DNA of 6,371 nt from Corynebacterium sp. (GTDB lineage: Bacteria > Actinomycetota > Actinomycetes > Mycobacteriales > Mycobacteriaceae), in assembly GCA_030450335.1 (NCBI GenBank), contig JAKDIS010000131.1, positions 1-6,371 of the forward strand, given 5' to 3'. The notes under the pieces are model-generated. The model saw only the letters and a list, made by a program, of their open reading frames with translations, was not told the DNA's origin and did not search any database. Shown one piece after another: positions 1 to 5,855 of this stretch. Position 1 is the first letter of the stretch. Each line of letters starts with the position of its first letter. The position numbers and the translations under genes were made by a program.

Positions 1-45
1 GTCGAGGGCGCGGACGGGGATGGTCTTGATGTTCGTGGAAGCCAT
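1..45 (-). CDS. 5' end of an unidentified gene running off the left edge
   Basis: An ATG at 45-43 opens a minus-strand frame that stays open to the window edge and reads MASTNIKTIPVRALD. A TACCCT hexamer at 58-53 lies 7 nt before the ATG. That is the spacing expected when transcription starts on the A of the ATG, so the message would be leaderless; there is no Shine-Dalgarno sequence, which fits. Fifteen residues are too few to assign a family. The gene follows the five-gene operon on the same strand after a 209-bp repeat-rich spacer, so it probably has its own promoter. It could still be a chance open frame; only sequence further left can decide. Confidence 0.4.
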   Translation of the reverse strand, partial: MASTNIKTIPVRALD

Positions 46-52
46 GTCCGCG

Positions 53-58
53 AGGGTA
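53..58 (-). promoter_or_regulatory. Candidate -10 box (TACCCT) for a leaderless start
   Basis: TACCCT fits the actinobacterial TANNNT -10 pattern and is separated by 7 nt (CGCGGAC) from the ATG at 45. No convincing -35 is visible. The only AT-richer stretch upstream is the TGAATTA at about 80-74, whose spacing is roughly right but whose sequence is poor. Confidence 0.35.
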
Positions 59-90
59 CTGCCGGCGGCGGCGTAATTCATCGCGGCCGC

Positions 91-126
91 CGGTGCCGCC
101 GGTGCCGCCGGTGCCGTCGGTGCTGA
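91..126. repeat. 9-bp tandem repeat, four units
   Basis: The unit CGGTGCCGC occurs at 91-99 and 100-108, then as CGGTGCCGT at 109-117 and CGGTGCTGA at 118-126. It lies in the non-coding spacer, between the start of the left-edge gene and the dispersed 55-bp repeat. Units of 9 bp in GC-rich DNA arise easily by slippage, and no function is apparent. Confidence 0.7.
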
Positions 127-127
127 C

Positions 128-182
128 GGGGCCGACCCCGCGCCGCGTGCCGGATCCGGAGTCCCCGTGCCACGAATCGACC
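128..182 (+). repeat. Dispersed 55-bp repeat, left copy
   Basis: This stretch matches 6317-6371 in the same orientation at 50 of 55 positions with no gaps. The mismatches are at 145, 160, 163, 164 and 175. It contains the perfect palindrome CCGGATCCGG (150-159) and most of a second one (CCGTGCCACG, 165-174). It lies in the spacer past the end of the operon and is followed directly by an inverted partial copy. It looks like a dispersed intergenic palindromic repeat, though an attachment-site or recombination duplication is also possible. Confidence 0.8.
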
Positions 183-210
183 GGATTGTGCACGCGGCGC
201 GGGGATCGGT
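181..210 (-). repeat. Inverted partial copy of the 55-bp repeat
   Basis: Read on the plus strand, 181-209 matches the reverse complement of 132-159 at 25 of 28 positions plus one inserted A (205). The matching blocks are CCGGAT, then GCACGCGGCGCGGGG, then TCGG. The two copies form a long inverted repeat with about 21 bp between them. The end of this copy (196-211) is also complementary to 226-240, so it is shared by two alternative stems. Confidence 0.65.
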
Positions 211-240
211 GGGGCACCCAACCGGCACCGACCCCGCGCC
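196..240 (-). terminator. Strong hairpin just past the operon, likely terminator
   Basis: In the minus-strand transcript the arm GGCGCGGGGTCGGTG (complement of 240-226) pairs with CACCGATCCCCGCGCC (complement of 211-196). This gives a 15-bp GC-rich stem with one bulged base and a 14-nt loop. The stem begins 14 nt after the TAA of the metallophosphoesterase gene (257-255). No T-tract follows, so it is not a classical intrinsic terminator. U-less hairpins of this kind are common at actinobacterial gene ends, and it may instead stabilise the 3' end. Confidence 0.5.
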
Positions 241-254
241 ACCGACCAGGCGGC

Positions 255-920
255 TTACCCTGGGCCGAGCTCCAGGACCTCGACGCGTCCCATCCCCACC
301 CAGCCGACGGAGTCGGAGACCATGCGCGGCTGGTGGACGTGGGCCAGGACCCACCGGTCGTAGCGGCGTGACTGCAGTTCGGCGAGGGTGGTCGGCAGGC
401 ACGGTTTGCGGCTGAACTCCCCGGTGAGGCTGGTGTGCAGCACTCCCAGGTGCACCTCGCCGTCTGCGCCGTCTGCGCTGTCTGCGCCGCTGCCGCCGCC
501 CCCGGCGATGGGGAAGCGCTCAACGATCCGCCGCGGGTCGGGGTCGTCGGCGACGGAGACCGTGTGCACGGTCAGCCCGCCGACACGCATCTCGGACGGC
601 CCGTCGGCGGGGGCGACGGTGAGCCCGTCGATGTGGGGCAGGCGTCGGGGAAGGTCGGCGGCGACGTCGTGGTTCCCCCAGGTCACCAGGACGGGGACTC
701 CGGTGGCGACGGCGGCGCGCAGGAACGTCTCGGCGTCGGCGACGACCTCGTCGGTGGCGTAGCCGCGGTCCACGAGGTCCCCGGCGAAGACCAGGAGGTC
801 CGCGCCGCCGCGCTCGGCGTCCTGCAGCGCCGAGAGCGACGAGAGCGCCGAGAGTGCCCACGGGAGTCCGGGGGTGGTGGGAAGTCCCAGGTGCAGGTCG
901 GCCAGGGCCGCGACGATCAC
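255..920 (-). CDS. Metallophosphoesterase, short Mre11/SbcD-like form
   Basis: A 221-residue cytosolic protein of the calcineurin-like phosphoesterase family, expected to cleave phosphomono- or diesters with two metal ions. All ligand motifs are present: D8-x-H10 (DLHLG), G47-D48-L-V-D51-R52, G82-N83-H84-D85, H162 (LHTSL) and H194-x-H196 (AHVH, with Ala for the usual Gly). The stretch from LHTSL through YDRWVLAHVHQ resembles SbcD/Mre11 nucleases. However, the protein stops just after the core fold, so the capping domain is missing, and no SbcC partner is in the window. A GADSADGADGE linker (about 145-155) comes from a 9-bp repeat, as does the LSALSSLSAL stretch (23-32). Its GTG start overlaps the permease stop (GTGA, 920-917), so it is the last gene of the transport operon. 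I infer a role on the imported substrate; an unrelated repair or phosphodiesterase role cannot be excluded. Confidence 0.9.
   Translation of the reverse strand: MIVAALADLHLGLPTTPGLPWALSALSSLSALQDAERGGADLLVFAGDLVDRGYATDEVVADAETFLRAAVATGVPVLVTWGNHDVAADLPRRLPHIDGLTVAPADGPSEMRVGGLTVHTVSVADDPDPRRIVERFPIAGGGGSGADSADGADGEVHLGVLHTSLTGEFSRKPCLPTTLAELQSRRYDRWVLAHVHQPRMVSDSVGWVGMGRVEVLELGPG
461..487. repeat. 9-bp tandem repeat inside the metallophosphoesterase gene
   Basis: CGTCTGCGC occurs at 461-469 and 470-478, then as TGTCTGCGC at 479-487. On the coding strand it encodes the ADS-ADG-ADG linker between the NHD half and the LHTSL motif. The repeat preserves the frame, so copy changes would lengthen or shorten the linker by three residues without breaking the enzyme. 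Confidence 0.7.
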
Positions 921-2695
921 GAGGCAGCCTCCCCGGTGGGACGCGGCGTGGTGCGTCGGGCCAGCCAGGTCTGCACGACCAGCAGGACGACGGTGGAGCT
1001 GAACACGCCGATCAGCGTCATCGCCATGGCCTCGGTGCGGTGGCCCTGGTCGAACTGGCCCATGATCCAGGGCGACAGCAGCGTCATGTCACTCGGCCGG
1101 ATCAGCGAGGCCATGACCAGCTCCCGGATCCCGGTGAGGAAGGCGAGCAGCCACCCGGCCACGAGCCCCGGGACGAGCAGTGGCACGGTGATGCGCCGGA
1201 AGGACAGCCAGGAGGACGCCCCGGCCACCGTCGCCGCCTCGAAGACGGCGGGGGAGACCGCCTGGGCGGAGGTCTTGATGTTCTGCACCGCCATCGGCAG
1301 GAACAGCGCGGTGTAGCCCAGCACCAGGATCCAGGGGGTGTTGTACGGCGTCCACGGCAGCCACCGGGCGTTCCACAGGAAGATGAACCCGATGGCCAGC
1401 ACGATGGCCGGCACCGTCTCCGGGGAGACGGCGAGGAAGTCCGTCACCCGCGACCGCAGCCGGCCGGACGTGGCGTCCTGCGTGCCTGTCGGCGTCCCGC
1501 GCAGGGCCGTCACCAGCGTGACGGCGAGGGCCAGCAGGACGGCGGACGTGGCGCCGACCGCGCCGAGGAGCGCGGACGTCGTCAGCGCCTCCCGCGCCTG
1601 GTCGCTGGACAGCACGATGGCGAAGTAGTCCAGGGTGAGGTTGTCCGGGGTCGGTGGCCTGGAGCGCAGGATCGTCGTGGCGCCGAGGATGATCGACACG
1701 TACGGTACGACCACCGACACGAGCGCCACGACCCCGATCCACGCCCACCCCAGGGCCAGGACGCTGCCGCGCAGCGTCAGGGAGACGGGACGTCCCGTCC
1801 GGCCGTCGGCGCGTGCGTCGCGGGAGAACCACTGCTGGACGCACCACACGCTGATACCCAGGGTGAACAGCAGCGCCGCGCCGACGGAGGCGGAGGAGAA
1901 GTCGAGCGGGTCGATCGTCACGTCCCGGTGGATACGGGACACGAGGACCGGGTAGCCGATGGCGTTGCCGAGGGTGACCGGGGTGCCGAACTCGCCCGCC
2001 GCACGGACGAAGAGGATCAGGGCGCCCAGCGACCACGGGCCCACGACCTGCGGCAGTACGACCCGGGCGAGGATGCGCCAGCGCGACGCACCGGTCACCG
2101 ACGCCATCTCCACCGAGGACGCGGGGATCGCGTCGAGGCAGGTCCGCAGCAGCAGGTAGAGGAAGGGGAAGAGCTCGCAGGACATGATCAGGGCCATGCC
2201 CCACACGGAGTTCACCGTGCCGCGGACCGCGCCGCCGACGACGGAGCCGAAGAGCATGTCGGCGACGCCGCCCAGCCGGGTGACGTCCATCCACGCCATC
2301 GCGGCGACGAAGGGCGGGGTCATGAACGGCACCATCACCAGCAGGTCGATCCACCGGTGCCGACGCAGCTGCGTCCAGCTCGTGAGGAAGGCCAGCGGTG
2401 CGGCGAGGACGGTGGAGAACATAACGACCAGCACCGACAGCCACACGGTGTTGCCGAGGATCCTCGGCAGGTCGCCGTCGCCGAGATCGCCGAGCGCAGA
2501 GGGGGAGTCGCCGTAGCCGGTGAGGGCGGTGAGCAGCACCATCGCCAGCGGGGCGGCGACGACGACCAGCAGGACGAGCAGGACGGCGGTGGGGCCCGCC
2601 GGCACCGTCCAGCGACGGGGACGGTGGCGGGAACGCGGCGCCGGAACGTCCTGCCTGGCGTCCTGCCCCGCCGGACGCCGCAGCAGGTCGGTCAC
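917..2695 (-). CDS. ABC transporter permease, fused two-domain type (FbpB/PhnU-V-like)
   Basis: A 592-residue inner-membrane protein that carries both permease halves in one chain, as in FbpB-type ferric-iron and related 2-aminoethylphosphonate importers. Each half has about six hydrophobic segments and one EAA coupling loop for the ATPase: E196-M-A-S-V-T-G-A-S at 196-204 with VLPQV after it, and E486-A-A-T-V-A-G-A-S at 486-494 with ITVPLL after it. The N-terminus is a 30-residue Arg/Pro-rich cytosolic tail, followed by the first membrane segment (about 34-58). A linker at about 291-308 (SRDARADGRTGRP) joins the halves. The GTG start overlaps the TGA of the binding-protein gene (GTGA, 2695-2692), and its own TGA overlaps the next GTG. 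The permease sequence alone does not fix the substrate. Confidence 0.92.
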   Translation of the reverse strand: MTDLLRRPAGQDARQDVPAPRSRHRPRRWTVPAGPTAVLLVLLVVVAAPLAMVLLTALTGYGDSPSALGDLGDGDLPRILGNTVWLSVLVVMFSTVLAAPLAFLTSWTQLRRHRWIDLLVMVPFMTPPFVAAMAWMDVTRLGGVADMLFGSVVGGAVRGTVNSVWGMALIMSCELFPFLYLLLRTCLDAIPASSVEMASVTGASRWRILARVVLPQVVGPWSLGALILFVRAAGEFGTPVTLGNAIGYPVLVSRIHRDVTIDPLDFSSASVGAALLFTLGISVWCVQQWFSRDARADGRTGRPVSLTLRGSVLALGWAWIGVVALVSVVVPYVSIILGATTILRSRPPTPDNLTLDYFAIVLSSDQAREALTTSALLGAVGATSAVLLALAVTLVTALRGTPTGTQDATSGRLRSRVTDFLAVSPETVPAIVLAIGFIFLWNARWLPWTPYNTPWILVLGYTALFLPMAVQNIKTSAQAVSPAVFEAATVAGASSWLSFRRITVPLLVPGLVAGWLLAFLTGIRELVMASLIRPSDMTLLSPWIMGQFDQGHRTEAMAMTLIGVFSSTVVLLVVQTWLARRTTPRPTGEAAS

Positions 2696-3765
2696 GACAG
2701 GTACCGGGAGACGAACTCCTCCGAGACCGCGGAGGACTTCTCGGCGAGACCGTCGAGGTCGTCGGTGAGCAGCTCGGTGGAGTCGTAGTCGGTCGCGTCG
2801 GCGGCGTCGGTGTCGGCGTCGGCGGGGATCATGTGGTTGTCGGCGCTGATGGCCTGGCCCTCCGGGGAGAACATGAAGTCCACGAACGCTTGGGCGGCGT
2901 CCTTGTTGCCGGACTGGTCGGAGACCAGCACCGGGCGCGGGGTGACGGTGGTGCCGGACGCCGGGAGGACGACGTCCAGCGGCTCACCCTTGTCCATGGC
3001 CGAGCGGGCGGAGTAGTCGACGCCGCCGAAGACGACGGCCTTCGACCCCGAGGTGACGGCGTCCAGCGCCGGGCCGTTCGCCCCCTGGACCTCCATGCCG
3101 TTGTCGAAGAGCTTGTCGAAGAGGGCCCAGGTGTCCTCCTCACCCCACTTGTCGACCATGGCGGTGACGAGGTCGGCGGCGGTGCCGGACTCGCGCGGGT
3201 CGGGCATGATGACCTTGTCCTTGAAGGTGGCGTCGGTGAGGTCCTCCCAGTCGGACGGGGACCCGGCGCCGCCCAGGGCCTCGGTGTTCACCACGAGTGC
3301 GAGGGCGGAACCGTCACGTCCGGTGAAGTCGCCGGTGGACGAGGCCCAGCCTTCGCGCAGGTCGCCGCCGGTCTCCGGGGTGTACTGCTCGAAGGCGCCG
3401 GTGTCGGCCTGCTTGAGCGCGGCGGACCAGGACGCGAGGTACACCAGGTCGGCCTGCGGGTTGTCGGCCTCGGCCGTGAGCTTCGCGGTGATCTTCCCGG
3501 TCTCGCCGGAGAAGACGTCCACGTCCACGTCCGTCCTGTCCTCGAATGCGGCGACGAGCTCGTCGGTCAGGCCCTGGGGGTTCGCGGAGTAGTAGGTCAG
3601 CGAACCGGAGAGCCCCTCGGGGGCCGACCACTCCTCGACCTCCCCGGCGCTGCCGGAACCGCTTCCGGACGCGCTGCCGGAGTCGTCGACGGAGCCGCAG
3701 GCGGTGAGCGCCGCGGTGACGCCCACGGTGGCGGAGAGGAGGAGAGCGGAGGTGCGGATGTTCAC
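2692..3765 (-). CDS. ABC transporter solute-binding lipoprotein (FbpA/PhnS-like fold)
   Basis: A 357-residue extracytoplasmic binding protein anchored by lipid. The signal peptide ends in the lipobox L20-T-A-C23, followed by a Ser/Gly-rich tether (about 28-42). The mature part begins the typical strand SLTYYSANPQGLTDEL (55-70) and ends with the family's PRPVLVSD...AAQAFVDFMFSPEGQ stretch (277-304). It contains an anion-binder-like loop, DPRESGTAA (189-197). Ferric-binding relatives bind iron through two neighbouring tyrosines in the C-terminal half; here the matching region (about 246-256) reads FGGVDYSARSA with a single Tyr. I therefore favour a phosphonate, phosphate ester or other anion over iron. 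The GTG start at 3765 is well supported: AAAGGA (3776-3771) lies 5 nt upstream and overlaps the ATPase TAA. Confidence 0.92.
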   Translation of the reverse strand: MNIRTSALLLSATVGVTAALTACGSVDDSGSASGSGSGSAGEVEEWSAPEGLSGSLTYYSANPQGLTDELVAAFEDRTDVDVDVFSGETGKITAKLTAEADNPQADLVYLASWSAALKQADTGAFEQYTPETGGDLREGWASSTGDFTGRDGSALALVVNTEALGGAGSPSDWEDLTDATFKDKVIMPDPRESGTAADLVTAMVDKWGEEDTWALFDKLFDNGMEVQGANGPALDAVTSGSKAVVFGGVDYSARSAMDKGEPLDVVLPASGTTVTPRPVLVSDQSGNKDAAQAFVDFMFSPEGQAISADNHMIPADADTDAADATDYDSTELLTDDLDGLAEKSSAVSEEFVSRYLS

Positions 3766-3770
3766 GGGGG

Positions 3771-3776
3771 TCCTTT
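3771..3776 (-). promoter_or_regulatory. Shine-Dalgarno for the binding-protein gene, overlapping the ATPase stop
   Basis: AAAGGA lies 5 nt before the GTG at 3765. Its first two bases belong to the TAA stop of the ATPase gene (3777-3775). It is the only clear Shine-Dalgarno seen in the operon and sits before the gene whose product is normally needed in excess. The other internal junctions rely on stop/start overlap. Confidence 0.75.
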
Positions 3777-4884
3777 ACTTGGAGTGGGTGTTCGGGTTCG
3801 GCGGGGTCAGCAGGCTGATGCCGGAACCGGGGAGGTGCTCGACGTCGTCGTAGACGAGCCACGGGCGGGACGCACCGTCGACGGCGCAGCGCAGGTCGTA
3901 GCGTCCGCCGACGTAGCGGCAGGTCTCCACACGGGCCTCGATCCGAGGCGTTCCGGGGAGGTCTGTGCCGGTGGCGGTGTCGGTGGCGACGCGGACCTGT
4001 TCCGGACGCAGCGCCAGGTCACCGCGACGGTTCATGGTGCCGACGAAGTCGGCGACGAACTCGTCCGCCGGGTTCTCGTAGATCTCGGCGGGGCGGTCGA
4101 ACTGGGCGACCTCGCCGTTGTTGAGCACCAGGACGCGGTCGGCCATCGACATGGCCTCCTCCTGGTCGTGCGTGACGTACAGGACGGTCAGCCCGAGACG
4201 CCCGCTGAGCTCGGTGATCTCCCGGCGGATCTGGGAGCGCAGCACCGCGTCCAACGCGGACAGCGGCTCGTCCATGAGCAGCAGCGAGGGACGGCTGATG
4301 ATCGCCCGGGCGATGGCGACACGTTGCTGCTGGCCACCGGAGAGCTGCTGGGGACGCTGGTCCGCCTTGGCGGCCAGGCCCACGGTCTCCAGCGCCTCGG
4401 CGACTCGCGCCCGACGGTCCGCGGCGGAGACCCGGGGCGCGCCGGGGACGCGCACGGTGAGCGGGAAGCCCACGTTGTCGGCGACGCTCATGTGCGGCCA
4501 CAGGGCGAGGTCCTGGAAGACCATCGACAGGCCGCGGCGGGAGGGGGAGAGGGTCCGAACCCGGGTGCCGGTGGCATCGAAGACGTCCCGCTCGTTGATG
4601 CGGATCCGGCCGGTCAGCGGTGTCTCCAGCCCCGCCACGCACCGCAGCAGGGTCGACTTCCCGCAACCGGAGGGGCCGAGGACGCTGATGAACTCGCCAC
4701 GCCGGACGCTGATGTCGGTGGGACGCAGCCCCGTGCCGTCGGCGAAGAGCCGGGACACGTTCTCGAGGGAGACCATGGGGGAGTCGTCGCGGGTGCCGGG
4801 CTCGTTGTCGGGCCCGGTCTCAGGGCCGGTTTCAGGTCCGGGCATCGCGCGCAGGTGCCGGGCGTCGGTACGGACGGACGTCAC
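3775..4884 (-). CDS. ABC transporter ATP-binding protein (CysA/FbpC/PotA-like)
   Basis: A 369-residue ATPase expected to drive the permease. All nucleotide-binding motifs are intact: Walker A GPSGCGKST (70-78), Q-loop Q124 (MVFQD), signature LSGGQQQ (181-187), Walker B LLLMDEP (201-207, catalytic E206), D-loop SALD (209-212) and H-loop H239 (THD). After residue 280 comes a C-terminal domain with the ALRPEQVRVA motif typical of the TOBE regulatory region of importers. The conventional domain starts at M37 (MVSLENVSRLF). The extra 36 residues contain a low-complexity GPETGPETGPDNEPG run, unusual for this family. The GTG at 4884 is chosen because it forms a GTGA overlap with the upstream stop (4884-4881), matching the other junctions. 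Starting at M37 would leave a gap of about 100 nt. Confidence 0.94.
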   Translation of the reverse strand: MTSVRTDARHLRAMPGPETGPETGPDNEPGTRDDSPMVSLENVSRLFADGTGLRPTDISVRRGEFISVLGPSGCGKSTLLRCVAGLETPLTGRIRINERDVFDATGTRVRTLSPSRRGLSMVFQDLALWPHMSVADNVGFPLTVRVPGAPRVSAADRRARVAEALETVGLAAKADQRPQQLSGGQQQRVAIARAIISRPSLLLMDEPLSALDAVLRSQIRREITELSGRLGLTVLYVTHDQEEAMSMADRVLVLNNGEVAQFDRPAEIYENPADEFVADFVGTMNRRGDLALRPEQVRVATDTATGTDLPGTPRIEARVETCRYVGGRYDLRCAVDGASRPWLVYDDVEHLPGSGISLLTPPNPNTHSK

Positions 4885-5771
4885 AGGGCACCGTCGAGGA
4901 TCAGCCCGGTCTTGAAGGCGTCGCCGTGGCGGAGGATCCCGCGGTCGTCCAGTGCGGAGGTGAGGGAGTCGCGGATGTCGACGGCCTCTTCCCTTTCGTC
5001 GGTCTCGGAGGTGATCTCGACGAAGTAGCCGCCCGACATCGCGGTGACCTCCAGGTCGGCGTCGACGGTGCCGTCCTCGGTGGGGACGCTGACCTTCCAG
5101 CTGCGCTGGGTGACCACCTGCGAGGCGGTGGCGTCGCTGCCGGCGAGATCGGTGCCGGTGGCCGTCGTGAACTTCCCGGGGAGCTTGTCGTCCAGGAGGC
5201 CCACGACATCGTCGGACGAGGGGATGGCACAGTCGTCGGTGAGGCAGTCGGCGGACTTCTTGTTGCTGAAGTCCAGGGTGCTGGTGGTGTAGCTGGCGTT
5301 GACCTGGGGACTGTAGTTCGAGTCCGAGCTGTCGAAGTTGTTGTCCTTCGCGGCGGCGAGGGCGTCGTCGACGGACTGCGCGGACAGTGAGTTGTCGTCG
5401 AGCGGGGCCCGGTACTTGTAGGTCAGGTCGTAGCCGTCGGCGCCGGCCTTGTGGCGCAGCCGCAGCGACCAGCCCTTGTCGGCGAAGTCCGTGCCAGGGG
5501 TGTCCACGTAGACGCTCTGCTCGACGGAGCCGCCTGAGGCGTTCTCGCCGCTGAGACCGAAGTAGTCGGCGGCGTCACCGGTCAGCTCGCCGGAGGAGTC
5601 GAGGATGCCGTCGTCCAGCCGGAGCTTGACCTGGTACTCGTCGACCGTGGCGGGCTGCGCGGCGCTGGCCTGGGGAATCACGACGCCGGAGAACGCGAGG
5701 AGGAGTGCACCGGTGAGACCCGCCATGCCGAGAGCGCGGGACGGGGCTGGAGAGGAAGTTACCTTGTTCAC
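4881..5771 (-). CDS. Secreted CYTH / triphosphate-tunnel-like protein
   Basis: A 296-residue exported protein and the first gene of the operon. Residues 15-32 are hydrophobic and end in ASA|AQP (cleavage after about 37), a signal peptidase I site with no lipobox. The mature part shows CYTH features: E45-Y-Q47-V-K49 in place of ExExK, Y88-V-D90-T91-P, SLRLR with R104 and R106, LTYKYR with K119 and R121, RSWKV with R223 and K226, and YFVEITSE with E252 and E256. CYTH proteins bind or hydrolyse triphosphates or other phosphorylated anions in a charged barrel and are usually cytosolic, so secretion is odd. C176 and C181 could form a disulfide. Substitution of the second Glu by Gln may weaken metal binding, so it could be a binding rather than a catalytic protein. 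The frame stays open to a TTG at 5822, but the GTG at 5771 gives a better signal peptide and sits next to a -10 box. Family assignment is by motif only. Confidence 0.82.
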   Translation of the reverse strand: MNKVTSSPAPSRALGMAGLTGALLLAFSGVVIPQASAAQPATVDEYQVKLRLDDGILDSSGELTGDAADYFGLSGENASGGSVEQSVYVDTPGTDFADKGWSLRLRHKAGADGYDLTYKYRAPLDDNSLSAQSVDDALAAAKDNNFDSSDSNYSPQVNASYTTSTLDFSNKKSADCLTDDCAIPSSDDVVGLLDDKLPGKFTTATGTDLAGSDATASQVVTQRSWKVSVPTEDGTVDADLEVTAMSGGYFVEITSETDEREEAVDIRDSLTSALDDRGILRHGDAFKTGLILDGAL

Positions 5772-5781
5772 GCGCGGGAAC
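5766..5781. promoter_or_regulatory. Candidate operator: 16-bp near-perfect palindrome at the operon start
   Basis: GTTCACGCGCGGGAAC equals its own reverse complement at 14 of 16 positions; only one symmetrical pair (5770/5777) is broken. It covers the proposed GTG start (5771-5769) and touches the -10 box. A repressor bound here would block transcription initiation. I do not recognise it as the site of a known regulator, and it lacks the AT-rich form of a DtxR/iron box. Confidence 0.4.
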
Positions 5782-5785
5782 TTTA
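5780..5785 (-). promoter_or_regulatory. Candidate -10 box (TAAAGT) for the five-gene operon
   Basis: TAAAGT fits TANNNT and ends 8 nt before the GTG at 5771, so the transcript would start on or within about two bases of the start codon. There is no Shine-Dalgarno ahead of that GTG, as expected for a leaderless message. The -35 is weak; TTCACG, about 20 bp upstream, is the nearest match. An imperfect inverted repeat with GTGGA/TCCAC arms (5796-5800 and 5812-5816) lies over the -35 area. Confidence 0.4.
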
Positions 5786-5855
5786 CGAGCGCAAGGTGGA
5801 CGCGACGTGAATCCACGGCCAACGTGGCACGGCGGTCCGGGGTACGTCTGGAGAA

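Noticed and set aside
91..182. CRISPR array
   Set aside because: The 9-bp units are directly abutting with no spacers, and the 55-bp repeat has a single full copy here. No cas-like gene is present.
1089..2444. Second minus-strand frame inside the permease gene
   Set aside because: It is an Arg/Pro/Ala-rich out-of-frame reading of the permease with no hydrophobic segments.
854..2788. Long plus-strand open frame of 644 codons opposite the permease gene
   Set aside because: It is a GC-skewed antisense frame with no domain or membrane pattern, full of Arg/Gly/Asp/Gln, and lies opposite a clear permease with intact EAA loops.
2833..5028. Long plus-strand open frame of 731 codons opposite the binding-protein and ATPase genes
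   Set aside because: It spans the boundaries of three well-supported minus-strand genes, and its Gly/Val/Arg-rich composition is that of a third-position GC shadow.
5823..5839. Possible third diverged copy of the dispersed repeat (CGTGGCACGG then CGGTCCGG, inverted)
   Set aside because: Only a 10-base exact match plus a short loose match; in DNA this GC-rich that is not enough to separate it from chance.
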